A DNA stretch of 64,000 nt from Peromyscus leucopus. Taxonomy: Eukaryota > Chordata > Mammalia > Rodentia > Cricetidae. The notes beneath the pieces were generated by a model. It did no database searches. It had not been told where the DNA came from and was given only the letters and a program-made list of their open reading frames with translations. The stretch covers positions 33,630,030 to 33,694,029 of the forward strand of contig NC_051071.1 in NCBI RefSeq assembly GCF_004664715.2. Direction: 5' to 3'. Made by a program: the position numbers and the translations under genes. Of this stretch, positions 21,586 through 32,269 are shown piece by piece. Within the stretch, counting starts at the first letter, position 1. Every line of letters begins with the position of its first letter.

Positions 21586-21816
21586 CTTTTTTAAGATTTA
21601 TTTTTTTTATCCATTGAGTATGTGTGAGCAGTTACAAGCATGAGTGTGCCCCACAGGCACGCCTGGTTTCCTCAGAGGCCAGAAGAGGGCGTCTGATCCC
21701 TCGGAAGTGGAGTAACCAGGCAGTGTGAGCTGTCTGATGCCCGTGCTGGGAAGTGTAACAGAGTCCTCTGCAAGAGCAGCACAGGCTTTTAACCGCTAAG
21801 CCATCTCTCCAACCCC
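21586..21816 (-). mobile_element. B3-type SINE, antisense
   Basis: 'taagatttattttttttatc' (tail side), 'aggccagaagagggcgtctg', 'gagtcctctgcaagagcagc' and the antisense head 'taaccgctaagccatctctc' with 'caacccc'. Nearly full length. Confidence 0.9.
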
Positions 21817-22129
21817 ATATGGGGTTCTTGACTCATAACTCACTCCAGAAAATGCTGTCATTGGCCTGTTACCTTCACCTATTGAATGCTGCTATGGCCA
21901 AGCTTCTTGTCCTCTGCCTCTGTGACTTAATTCTTCCAGGATGCCAGACAAGCTCATTCTTCTTCCTGCAAGGCCAGCAATTGAACAAGGGTATTTCTAC
22001 ACACCGGCTCTCTCTGCTGAGAAGCTCTGCATCAAATTGATCTGACGCACAGCACATTAATTCAACCTATAGAGTCACAGACTTTTCTTTTTCGTTGCAT
22101 TTCTGAATAAATTTTAAGTTCTATTTGTT
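21817..22129. other. Unassigned stretch, no gene seen
   Basis: About 310 bases with no repeat or coding signal recognised. Confidence 0.35.
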
Positions 22130-22474
22130 GAGTTTTCTCCTTCCAGGACCTCAGCTTACATTGATTGATCAGCCCACACTTTGTCCCTTCAGTCAGACTT
22201 CACTTCAGAATCCTACTGACCATCCCACCATCTCCTCGTATCTAACTGAAGTTAAAAAGAGACTCTGGTTCCCATCACAAACTTGCTCCTACCACATTCT
22301 TCCTGATCTCACAAATGGGAACACAGTTCTTTGGATATTCAGGCAAAAGCCTGCAGTTACTGTTGGCTTCTCTCTATTTCATTACTCCACATTGGATCAT
22401 TCTGCAAATCCTATTATCATATCCTTCAAAATATCCAGACTTTCTCCAATTCCTACCAGTCTCCATGTTTCATT
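22130..22474 (+). mobile_element. L2 LINE, ORF part A (upstream of nested LTRs)
   Basis: 'ggttcccatcacaaacttgc', 'acaaatgggaacacagttct', 'ctccacattggatcattctg' and 'caaatcctattatcatatcc' followed by 'ttcaaaatatccagactttc' follow L2 ORF2 downstream of the catalytic core. The 126-codon frame at 22125-22505 is this decayed reverse-transcriptase region, not a host gene. Confidence 0.65.
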
Positions 22475-22579
22475 CATTTTCTGCTGCAAAAACAGACTTG
22501 CATAGACTTGGTATTTTATAAATAATAGAATTACTTATATATAAATAAATATTACATAAATACATATAAATAAATTAAT
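22475..22579 (-). mobile_element. MST/MLT1-like LTR, left piece, antisense
   Basis: 'ttttctgctgcaaaaacaga' and 'ggtattttataaataataga' match the antisense 3' end of an MST/MLT1-type LTR. It continues at 22899 after a younger insertion. The A/T-rich end (22518-22580) has drifted to low complexity. Confidence 0.5.
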
Positions 22580-22898
22580 TACTTCTGTATCACCATGACC
22601 AAAAATATCTGGCAGAATCAACTTAAAATAATTGAGTTTTATTTGGTTTCCCAGTTGGGGGTGGTCGCTATCTATCCTAGTGGAGATGGGTAAGGGGGAC
22701 TCAGATCATACTGGAAGAAGTTGTTCCTGTCATGGAGGAACAGGAAGCAAGGAATATAGGCAAGAACCAGGAGCCACTGTACAGCCTTCAAAAATCCACC
22801 CCTACAGACCTATTTTCCCCAGTCAGATTCTATCTCCTAAGGGGTTTACAGCCTTCACCGAGGCACCACTAGCAGGAGATCAAACATTTAAACCATGA
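22580..22898 (-). mobile_element. Younger MaLR LTR nested in the older one
   Basis: 'tacttctgtatcaccatgac' opens it, with 'gttgttcctgtcatggagga' and 'gtacagccttcaaaaatcca' inside and 'gatcaaacatttaaaccatg' at the end: antisense ORR1/MT-like ends. It separates two pieces of an older LTR. Confidence 0.6.
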
Positions 22899-23204
22899 GT
22901 TGGTGGGAAGCATGCCCATCTTATTTTAACTTAGGTTGTGTTGGCAGGGAGGTCCAAATGCAGAGTGTCCACATCGGAGAGCCATCATACTGTGTTCTAA
23001 CACGGCAGAGGGTATCCAGGGGAAGGGAGCACAGGAGAGGCAAGATCAAGACAGCTCATGTTCAAGAGTTCAAGTTTATAACAACCCTGTCTTGTGATAA
23101 CTAACCCACTTCGTGACATGAATTCATTCATCATGGTGGACTCCTCATGACCTAATCATTCTTAAAAGACCCATATCACTATGCCAATTACATCTCACCA
23201 TGGA
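22899..23204 (-). mobile_element. MST/MLT1-like LTR, right piece, antisense
   Basis: 'tgttctaacacggcagaggg', 'catcatggtggactcctcat' with 'gacctaatcattcttaaaag', then 'ccaattacatctcacc' follow the antisense 5' half of an MST/MLT1-type LTR and complete the piece at 22475-22579. Confidence 0.5.
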
Positions 23205-23590
23205 AAAGGCAATCAAACGCTAGCTCTCCCTGCTGTAACTCACTCCCATCCCTTGCTTCAGTTATTCCAAGAACCTTAGAACCACATCGCTGCTCATCTT
23301 GACAGTTGTCCAGTCTCAATGAATCAACCACAGTGAGATGTGGTTATGATCAATATGCTCCTATGCTCCAAGTTTTCCATCACTTCTCCAATGGCTGGTG
23401 TGATTTTTCTGCCCTCAGCTCCTAGCTCCTTCCCCACTGCTGACTCTTCTAGTCACACTAGGGTCCTGAAGCCTCCAAATCTATCAGGCACGCTGTTCCT
23501 CAGGGCCACTGTATTAGTGATTCCTTCTGGAACTTCATTCCCCTAAATATCCTTAGGGTGGGCTCTCCCACTTCCTTCCAATCTTATTCT
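23205..23590 (+). mobile_element. L2 LINE, ORF part B (downstream of nested LTRs)
   Basis: 'ccttccccactgctgactct', 'caggcacgctgttcctcagg' and 'ttctggaacttcattcccct' with 'aaatatccttagggtgggct' resume the L2 ORF order left at 22474. This is the C-terminal reverse-transcriptase region and is non-functional. Confidence 0.65.
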
Positions 23591-24251
23591 CATGATGGTT
23601 GTCCTTTGTGGCCATCCATGGGCAAACAGAACAAGACAGCAGCATCTCTACCACTCCATTTCCTAGGCCTTGACATTGTTTATGCTTCTCTCGGTACTTA
23701 TGTCCCCCAAGCCTCCACCTCTTGGGCTGCCCACCTGCTTATTTGTAACCATCCTAAGGATGTTGGCTCACAGGTGCACTCCCTAATGTTGTCAGATGAA
23801 CTGAATGACAGATAATCTTTCTCTGTCTTCCTTCCCTATTCTCACCCATGTGTTTGTGTGCTCTTTACAACCTGTGTTCATCGCACTGTTCCAAACCTCT
23901 CTACCTCTTCAGTAAGTAACTTTTCAGTAATGCTTGTTCCTGTCTTTACTTAGCGAACCTTGTTATTTAGTTCTGCACTGAAAATATTTTTATCCTACCA
24001 CACCCCCACCCCAGATGTTACATTCCTTAGGGTGGTAGTCTATTTCTTTATTCTCTCATCCTTGAACACTTAGGTTCTGTGTATTGAATTCTCACTTACT
24101 GGATTGTTCAGCATCTATAAACTCTTGTGGGGTGTTACTTCCTGTTCCTGTGTTGTGTTGTCTTCTAGACTGAATTCCTTGTCTGCATTTTTAATCTTTT
24201 CTTCATTTTTTTCTATAATTTATCTGTAGAGCTGTCATACCTCATCTCTTT
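23591..24251. other. Unassigned stretch, no gene seen
   Basis: Mixed pyrimidine-rich sequence; part may be further L2 but I could not place it. Confidence 0.35.
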
Positions 24252-24388
24252 CTCCTTCCTCCTATGATTTCTTCCTTCCTTCTTTCCTTTCTCCCCTTCT
24301 TTCTCTTTCTTTCTTTCCTTCCTTCCTTTCTTTCTATCTTTCTTTCTTTCTTTCCTTCCTTCCTTCTCTTTTTCTCTTGCTCTTACTG
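24252..24388 (+). repeat. Polypyrimidine tract (CTTT/CCTT)n
   Basis: Irregular CTTT and CCTT units with few purines. A candidate for non-B DNA. Confidence 0.9.
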
Positions 24389-24861
24389 ACTAGCCCAGGA
24401 CAGAACTTCTCTTAGCTCAGACAGGCATGCTCATTTTTCCCTCAAAGGTATCCTTAGAGGACAGCTATCATATCTATTCTTTTTGGCACATCTTTCAGGA
24501 GCTCAAAGTCTTGTGGGAGGATGAGCAGGGGAGAGGGGTCATCAGTATGCAAACACCCCTCCTAGGTGAAGCCTTGCTAGAATTTCTGGTGACATCTCTT
24601 ACTTTTAAGGAAATTATCAAATGTCCTCTCCTAGTGTTGATGTACACACAGGAAAGGAAACTATTCCAGGGCTAGAAGGACATCTCAGGCTTCTTCCTTC
24701 ATCATGGATTTCTGTTACTGGACTTGGTTGAGTTGCTTGGACTTTTTGCTTTAATGGGCACGAGTGATTGGTACACAAGAGGAAGAGTCCATATTGTGAA
24801 TTCGGATTCAATATCTGTTTTCTGCTACCAGTCTGTTTTGAGGATTCCCAAGGACTAGGCT
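24389..24861. other. Unassigned stretch, no gene seen
   Basis: Frames of 82 codons (+) at 24427-24675 and 148 codons (-) at 24617-25063 overlap here and run into the LTR-like repeat; neither has a recognisable domain. Confidence 0.35.
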
Positions 24862-25290
24862 GCTGTGGGATGGTTTGTATGTCAAATTGTTTTGATTGGT
24901 CAATAAATAAAACACTGATTGGCCAGTGGCCAGGCAGGAAGTAGGTGGGACAAGGAGAGCAGAGAATTCTGGGAAGCAGAAGGCTGAGGCAGAGAGACAC
25001 TGCCAGTCGCAGCCATGACCAGCAGCATGTGAAGACGCCGGTAAGCCACCAGCCACGTGGCAAGGTATAGATTTATAAAAATGGGTTAATTTAGGATAAA
25101 AGAACAGTTAGCAAGAAGCCTGCCACGGCCATACAGTTTATAAGTGATATAAGCGTCTGAGTGATTATTTTATACGTGGATTGTGGGACTGCGGGGTTTG
25201 GTGGAGCCTGGAGAGAAGCTCTCCAGCAACACTAGGCAGTGTGCTGTTGGACTAGTTGCTGGGCCATGGAACACAGAAGATTAGCATACC
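24862..25290 (+). mobile_element. Cricetid LTR-like repeat, copy 2 (RMER1-like?)
   Basis: Sense copy of the family whose reverse complement is at 6558-6905. It starts near 'gggatggtttgtatgtcaaa', has 'caataaataaaacactgatt' and 'ggccaggcaggaagtaggtg', and extends to 'gagagaagctctccagcaac'. It contains more 3' sequence than copy 1. No coding capacity. Confidence 0.65.
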
Positions 25291-25513
25291 CTGTCCCCTA
25301 CTTGCCACATTGCCTGTTTCTAGTCATCTTCCCAACCTGATCATAAACTGTTCATAGAAAATTTCTTCTTATTCTTTCCCCTTATCTGCCTCCACGCCAA
25401 CCTAAGTTCTTTGCCTGAATTTCTGCATGTTGAGTAAAATTATTCAGAAATAGTTCCCTAAAACATACTATCATGATAAAATTTATTCTTTGTCAGAAAG
25501 AGGGAGAGAGAAG

Positions 25514-25514
<1 letters not shown>

Positions 25515-25576
<62 letters not shown>

Positions 25577-25579
25577 AAA
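25515..25579 (+). repeat. (GAAA)n microsatellite
   Basis: About 16 uninterrupted GAAA units after a GGGAGAGAGAAGA lead-in at 25501. Confidence 0.97.
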
Positions 25580-26279
25580 CATTCTCACTGTTCAATTTTC
25601 TTCTTATTTTAAAGGAAGGATGAAAAAAACAAAGACTCACATCTGGCCAAGTTTTAACTCTGAACACTTTGCATAATCAGTTAGAAACCTTTTGTTAGCA
25701 GGCCAGATGGCTGCTGCACCCACCCCCCAAAAGGAAATTAAATATGTAGGCAGTGACAGCTCAAGGGAGGAATTAGAAATTCCTTTATAAAGAGAAAGGG
25801 CCTCATCTGGAGCTGCCCTGTAGGTGTGGTTCTCAGTGGCCATTGGTTTCCTAGCAACCAAGCCCTTTCCCAAGGAGAAGTCTTTTAGTAGTGGCTCTTT
25901 AACTGATCTCCATAGGCACTGGAGGACACAACCAGCACCCACAATGCCTTTCAGAACAAGAAAGTCCATCTCCATAAATGTAGGAGGGTTGGTACCCTGC
26001 CCTTGCAATCTGGTACCCTGATGCCACTGATGCCTCCACCTATGGCATCAGCCCCCAACTCTTATTATCTACACAGTCCAGGATCATGGAACATGCTGGC
26101 ACATAAATGGCTTCTAAATCCAAAAATACTTTTATGCCCATAATTTAGAGGATCAATTAATCACACTTGCTCAGTCATTAATATCTTTGACTTGGATTAT
26201 AGTGACCAATTCAGAATTAATTTCAGACTCATAAACTCTCTCTCCTCACCCCCTCAGATATCAATCCTGACTGTGAATG
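25580..26279. other. Unassigned stretch, no gene seen
   Basis: Appears low in repeats. A 123-codon reverse frame at 25637-26008 has no recognisable domain. A CCAAT/X-box-like pair is listed separately. Confidence 0.4.
25842..25858 (+). promoter_or_regulatory. Inverted CCAAT box next to X-box-like motif
   Basis: 'attggtttcctagcaac' holds an inverted CCAAT (ATTGG, 25842-25846) and a near match to the RFX X-box (25846-25858), whose right half AGCAAC is perfect and whose left half has one mismatch. Short motifs like this occur by chance and no promoter context is visible. Confidence 0.2.
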
Positions 26280-26464
26280 TCCAGTAATCTCTGGGAAAGG
26301 ACAGTCACAGTCTGACCCTGTAAGACCTTTGCATTGCCTTCCATCCTTGCTTACCTCTCCTGCCCTTCCAGTCCTCTCCATGTACCCTTTGTCTTGAATA
26401 AATCACATTATTTGCAGCTCTCTGAACATGCCAGGCTGTCTCAAACCTGCTGTAGTTCCTTCCA
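26280..26464 (+). mobile_element. L2 LINE fragment A
   Basis: 'tgaataaatcacattatttg' then 'gctctctgaacatgccaggc' match an L2 C-terminal region in sense orientation. It is interrupted by the LTR that starts near 26465. Confidence 0.5.
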
Positions 26465-26592
26465 CAAGGGTTCGTGTACTAAAGTTATGGTCTCATGTGT
26501 GGCAGTGTGATTATGTCTTTAAGAGATCCATGTGGCAAAGGGTTAAAGGTGGGTTATTGGGACCACTGTCTTCAAAAATGATTAAGTTCTCG
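26465..26592 (+). mobile_element. MaLR LTR, left piece
   Basis: 'gtactaaagttatggtctca', 'ggcagtgtgattatgtcttt' and 'ggtgggttattgggaccact' are sense 5' MaLR LTR phrases. The LTR resumes at about 27002 after a B4 insertion. Confidence 0.55.
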
Positions 26593-26956
26593 TGGGGCAC
26601 TGGGGAGATGTTCAGTCAATGAAGTGCCCATGTGCATGAAGACTGAAGCTCAGGTCTGTTGGCATTCTGGCCCGTATCATTACAGGAGCCCCAACAACAG
26701 TGCTAAAAATGGGCCAGGCAAAACGATACAAGCCTGCAATCTGACTGCTGAGAGATGAGAGGAAACAGAAGGATCCCTAGAACTCATTGCCCAGCTAACT
26801 TAGCTAAATGAATGAACTTCAGGCCCACCTTATCCACCTTATCTCAAAAAAATAGTGCAGAGAGTAACGGAGGAAGACACACACACCCCCATGTTGGATG
26901 ACTTCTGTTTCTTCATGCACAAATACATGCATAAGTACTTGTACATACTCACGCAT

Positions 26957-26993
<37 letters not shown>

Positions 26994-27001
26994 TACACAC
27001 A
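26593..27001 (+). mobile_element. B4 SINE with CA tail
   Basis: tRNA-like head 'ggggcactggggagatgttc', B1-like centre (near 26740), 'ccttatctcaaaaaaatagt', 'cggaggaagacacacaca' and a (CA)n tail at 26959-26989. This is the composite order of a B4 element. It splits a MaLR LTR. Confidence 0.7.
26959..26989 (+). repeat. (AC)n microsatellite in SINE tail
   Basis: Sixteen dinucleotides followed by ACAT units to 27001. Confidence 0.95.
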
Positions 27002-27250
27002 ATTGCTATGAGAATTCAGATATAGAAGAGACATAGTCATTGGCTTCGTGTTTTGACATTTCTTCCCTCACACACATACTCACCATTATGCTCTATGCCA
27101 TGATGTAGTGCAATACAGGGGCCCTCACTGGAGCTAATGCCCTGCCACCTAGACATTTAGACCCCTGAATAGTGAGATAAATAAATCCATTTTCTTTATA
27201 AAGTATCTAGCCTTTGGTATTTTTGTCACAGCAACAAAACATATCAAACC
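27002..27250 (+). mobile_element. MaLR LTR, right piece
   Basis: 'tatgccatgatgtagtgcaa', 'tagtgagataaataaatcca' and 'ttgtcacagcaacaaaacat' form the 3' half of the LTR begun at 26465, including its polyadenylation region. Confidence 0.6.
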
Positions 27251-27560
27251 AAGGTCAAAATATCACCTTTTCACCCTAGAATATTCTTATCCCCCTGCAA
27301 GTTACAGCATAACTTCACTTCTAAAATTCTTCCTAACCTTCCTTTTTTTATGCCTAGGTTTGTATTGAATATTCCCATCTCCACTCTTACAGTACTCAAT
27401 TTACACCTATCTCAGTACTAAGAATATGGACTGTAAATATAGATTTACTTATCTATGCCCCAACAGGCATATAAATCCTTTAAGAACAGGGAGTGTTCAC
27501 TTCCCCCCATACACAGAAGAGCATTAAGTACAGAGATAAACAACTGCACAGGGGATGAAT
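27251..27560 (+). mobile_element. L2 LINE 3' end, fragment B
   Basis: 'tctatgccccaacaggcata', 'taaatcctttaagaacaggg' and 'agagcattaagtacagagat' resemble the L2 3' end and complete fragment A across the LTR insertion. Confidence 0.45.
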
Positions 27561-28457
27561 GAGTAGATGATGAGGTGGCCAGTATGATTTGCTTGGATCC
27601 TGCCCAAGGCTTCCCATATGTTTCCAGTTACTCTCTGAACTCATCTCATCTGCTCTTATGAGATGTGCCCTTACCATTAAGATGTATAAGAAGAAGTATA
27701 CAGTGAGAAGTACGAGTACTGTCTTAAAACTTTAGACATTGAGGTCAACTTTTCTCCTGGACTGTGATCTAGAAGGGATGTATCAGTAAGAGAACTGTGA
27801 CAGAATCTGCAATGATCTCACATCTAGGAAGGGTGTCATTATAAATTGCTCCAATGACATGTTTAAATGCCTCCCATACTCGTGAGCATGAACCCATTGT
27901 ATAATCTAGCCTTAGAAGAGCCGGAACACAGTCATTTCTTTCTTAATTATAAAATCCAATGTTTGTGTGCACATTGTGTTGGTTACAGCCCTTTGTAAAT
28001 AATTCTCTTTAAAAATTGGTGGAGATGTGCTTCATCCTATCTTGGATGTATTAGTTTGAATTCTGTCCTTCGTAGTAGCCCAGGCAAAGTGTTTCTTGAA
28101 CATCGCTCTTCAAGACTAGAAGACTCCTTTCATGCTCTCCCTTGGCCTTTTGTTATCTACATTTAATTCTTTGCATCCTTTCAACTGCTGTTCATGAGAG
28201 ATGGTCACAATACTTTATATTCTTATCATATATACCATTCATGATTGACAAAAAAAATTCTCAAGACCATAAATGACTAAGATTTTATACTCTTTTCAAG
28301 TTAATGAGTTAGCCTGTCAGAGTTTAAAAGAGGCAGGTAGAAGATACAAGATCTCCAGGTCAGAAAAAAAAGAAAATACAACCAAATGAATGACTGAGGT
28401 ATTATCATATCCTTGGGCCAGTTTTTGAATTTCCATTTAGCAAATTGATATATGATT
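27561..28457. other. Unassigned stretch, no gene seen
   Basis: Mixed sequence without frames or repeats I can name. Confidence 0.4.
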
Positions 28458-28472
28458 AAGACCAGCAAGGTC

Positions 28473-28637
28473 ACCAGGCGGCAGTGGCTCACGCCTTTAA
28501 TCCCAGCACTCGAGAGACAGAGCCAGGCAGATCTCTGTGAGTTCGAGGCCAGCCTGAGTGGGCTACAGGGTGAGTTCTAGGAAAGGCACAAAGCTACACA
28601 AAGAAACCTTGTCTCGAAAAAAAATAAAAAAATAAAA
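28473..28637 (+). mobile_element. B1 SINE with 15-bp TSD
   Basis: B1 from 'accaggcggcagtggctcac' with B box 'gttcgaggc' at 28541-28549 and an A-rich tail containing ATAAA units. Perfect flanks 'aagaccagcaaggtc' at 28458-28472 and 28638-28652. Several substitutions ('gagagacag', 'agcctgagtgggctacag') show it is older than the copy at 11920. Confidence 0.95.
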
Positions 28638-28652
28638 AAGACCAGCAAGGTC

Positions 28653-29999
28653 CACACTTACAGAACATTGCATCACAGACCAAGAGTCACTAGCTTAAGA
28701 TTCCCAGTCTGTATTATTCTGCAGGCAAGCCTGTGTGAAGGTTGTTTAAAAGAAGACATTATCTCCGTCTTCCAAGCCTGGGCTATACAAACTTCCTCAG
28801 CAGTTATTCAGAAAAGGCTGCAAAGGCCTCTCCTTCCACCATGTCCAGAAATGTGAAAGCCCCATAAAGAATTGTCTTCCAGGACCCACTGCACACACCA
28901 GCATTCAGGAAATGAAACAGTTATAGGACCGTAAATGGGCCATACAGAAAAGACAAATTGGAAACAGCTTCACTCCCTGAAAACAACAACTTAAGCCTCA
29001 TCTTCAAGTTCATAGAACAGAAAGAACCAAACCTCAGAGAGCTGTGGCCTTGAATTATAGAAGACAACAGCCAGTGGACACACATCTGCTCATTAATTAT
29101 ATATGAGCACTTTCTTCCCCCACCCCCAACTGAAATTTATATTTAGTGAAACAGGAGTCAGGACCTATGGAATCCCCTTGGGAATGAATCTAAGTCCCCA
29201 GTGGATAGTGCCATTTTTATTTATTATTTTAATTATGCTGTTTTAATCAGTGCGTAAAATAAAACAAAAGGCATGTGTCTGTAAGAGCTGATACTGTTAT
29301 GGAAATTGTTAGTGACTTTTTATGAGCATGATAGTCTAGAAATACCTAGGTCCTAGGAAGAATGCTTACAAAATTAAGAACAAAGTTCTACCAAGATTTT
29401 TCAGGATCATTCAATCAGCCATATGCCCCTATGCTTGAGAGGAACTTGGGTTCTATGTGTTTATTCAATCAATAAATAGACATTGAACTACAGTGGGCAC
29501 TAATACAAGTAATAAAAGTCAAAGGGAAAAAAATCTTCTGGTGGCCCACATAGAGTCTGCTTCCTAAAGATGGAGGTCAAACCAAACAAGAAAATACATG
29601 GATGAATATTAGATTGAATGAGTCTGGAGATCCAAAGTTTCCATTATGTCTCTCATTAAAAAAGAAAAAACAAAAAAAAACCCTAACATCTATTTGAATA
29701 TTCATCTTTCATGGAAGAGGTAAGGACTCCAGAAGGTGAGAGACTGAATCACCTGAGTGTAGCACAGAAATAATGAGAGAAGATAGGAAGGACAATTCCA
29801 CACAACATTCTTCACTCCTTCCTTTCTCTGTGCTCCCAACACACTGTAGAAAGAGATCCATTGGACCTCAGGAAAGGAGAATGAAGTGAGCTTCATTATG
29901 GACAGGATCATACCTGACAAAATAACCCTTAGCACAGGGATATCTCTCACGAACTCATACTCCAGGACTGACCCAATGCTAGGCCAGCAAACATTTCTC
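28653..29999. other. Unassigned stretch, weak ancient repeat at about 29450-29610
   Basis: 'tttattcaatcaataaatag' followed by 'cattgaactacagtgggcac' near 29460 resembles the same ancient repeat type as 14275. The rest is unassigned with no gene seen. Confidence 0.35.
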
Positions 30000-30962
30000 C
30001 TGGTTCTACTCCAACTCCTGTGGACCCACTACAAGACTGGCTCCTCAGCCAGCCCTCACAATGGCTGGTTCCATATAACCAAATTCTATACCCACTCCAG
30101 TGCCAGGCCTACTCCAACAATGCAGACTCCATGATACAACTCACAGACTCAGTCAACAGTCTGGTACTCATAGATCCAGATTACAATGAAATACCTCTAG
30201 AGCCAAGCTCTAGACTCCTCCCAGGATATCCCTTGCCTCTCCAGACATCAGGAATAAATCTGAGGACCCACCCACTAGGCCCATTCCTGTGGGCATGGTA
30301 TCCAGGCTTACTCCTGGGGACCTCAATACACAGCTGGCCTCTATGGACCTAAGAACCAGGCCCATCCTCATGAACGGGTACCAGGCAAGTCCATTTGAGA
30401 ACCAAAGCAGAAAATTCAAAGACCCTGCCAGTCAGCTCACCAAGAGTCACTAGGTAGACTGACTGGTAAGTTTGCAAAGACTGGAAGAGTAGCTGCTCCA
30501 TCAAGGTATTTACACTAGCATAAGTCATAAAGATTTCAAATAAACACAGAAACATAGAAGCACCGAAGGGACACAGTGAAGTACCACTAACTTACCTTAA
30601 GGTGAGTTCTGTGAAATACCTGACAGAGAATTAAAATTGGCAGTTACAAAGAAACTTGGTGAGCATGGGAAAACATAGGCACACAGCAAAGTGAGATTGG
30701 AAAAACAACAAAAGAACAAAATTGAAAGTTCAACAACATATAAACAAAACAAGAACCAAACAGACATAAGTTGAAAACAACATGTCCAAATTCAAAACAA
30801 GATCTATGGAGAGTTTTAAGAGCCGACTCAATGGAGCAAAAGAGAGTATCTGCAAACTCAATGACAGCTCATTTAAAATCACCCAGTCAGAGTAATGAAC
30901 ACAAATAGAAAGAATGGGAAAAGACTCCTTTGAGACTCATAGAACGCCATCAACATGACCAT
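30000..30962 (+). mobile_element. Ancient L1M 5' region and ORF1 remnant
   Basis: A C-rich leader full of 'tccag', 'ccaggc' and 'actcc' phrases (30000-30400) resembles an old L1 5' region. An A-rich ORF1-like part follows with 'gcaaactcaatgacagctca' and 'tttaaaatcacccagtcaga' near 30855-30890. These mark the coiled-coil region of ORF1 in old L1M. Frames are broken; the 110-codon frame at 30020-30352 falls in the leader. Confidence 0.65.
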
Positions 30963-31200
30963 ATGCCAGTCACAGAGAGATAAATGATACATGGTCTCAT
31001 GTATCCATGGAAACTTTGAAACTCTAAGTGACAAGAACAGATTATAGAATCCTGTTTATCAGGATGTGGGTGAGGAAAGTAAGGAGATAGTGGCCAAAGT
31101 ATAAAGTTTCCATTACACAGGAAAAATAAATTCTGGAAATCTAATGTATAGTGTAGTGATGGGAGCTGTTAACACAACTCAATATTAATACAGTCCTCTC
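30963..31200 (+). mobile_element. L1M 3'UTR end fragment joined to ORF1 remnant
   Basis: 'aaggagatagtggccaaagt' followed by 'gtttccattacacaggaaaa', 'ctggaaatctaatgtatagt' and 'gatgggagctgttaacacaa' are typical of an L1MA/L1MB-type 3'UTR. Directly joined to ORF1, it implies a large internal deletion of ORF2 or two separate insertions. Confidence 0.6.
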
Positions 31201-32269
31201 AAAAATGGCAATGATTTGAGGGAATCATGTTGGTTTTTTCTAGCCTTATATCTCATGATTTTTACCAATAAAGACTTCAGAGTAGAGGCTGGGGTAAAAA
31301 CTTGCGAGCTCAGAGAGGTTGAGGATCAACTAGATGAACTTCCTCCTCAGAAAGAAAAATTTTTTTCTGCCATTCCAATCCAAAAGGAAATGCCAAACTC
31401 TCTTGTTTATTTTATATTTATTTTTTTTCCAATTTGAGTCATTTTAGAAGCAAAGCAAAATAAGGACCCCAGTGAGGAAATTATTTCAGATGTGCTAGGA
31501 ACCAAGAGATTATACCTGGAAGAAAAGGTACTCACTAAAGTGTTTGCTGTTCAATCAGCTTCCTCAGTGGGTAGCCAGAACTTCATCCAGGGAAATGACA
31601 AGACACAAACATATCTTGCTGAAAACATATGGGGTCAGATATTGTAGACACTGCCATACCCAAGAGTCATCCTCAGTATGTTTCCATTTCCAAATACATC
31701 ATGTTTGTTTCTCACTCTGCCAGGCATAACCAGAAGAAGGACAGAAAACGTTTGTTCTCTGCGCAGAGTGGAAGATACTGCCCTGAAGATGGAGAGATGT
31801 GGATGGGATGCTGAAGTGGCTCAGACAGACACATGCTCAGATGCTTAGATTGTGGAGAGAAACATAGCGATTCAAACTTGCACCAAAGTGAACTCTTTTA
31901 CTCAAAAAATAACAGTAAACGTCTACATCCTTCAGCCCTACCCAGCAATGAATTAGACAGGACCTGACACTCTGGTGATGAAGAAGGCACTAGCACTTGG
32001 CAAACAAAGCTTTCCCTAGAATTAGCCAAAACTAAAACAAAATGACAATGATGAAAACCAAATGGGCACCTGGAGATTTATAGAGCCTATCAAAAGCATT
32101 TGGCAAAATGAAAAGAAAAATAAATTGATAAAGGCTCAGTTTAAAGTGAATGACTAATGACAGAAGCAATTGAGTGGGGAAAAAAATCAGAGGGACAGAA
32201 TGGCACAGGGCACACACATGATCAGGTGGAAGGAGAAGAGAAGGTATGCAAGGGTGGGCCACACCTGTG
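31201..32269. other. Unassigned stretch, no gene seen
   Basis: Small frames of 61-76 codons only. No repeat named. Confidence 0.4.

Noticed and set aside
22125..22505. 126-codon frame that could be taken for a gene
   Set aside because: It follows L2 reverse-transcriptase sequence and ends in a nested LTR.
24617..25063. 148-codon reverse frame
   Set aside because: Half of it is antisense of the LTR-like repeat at 24862; no domain.
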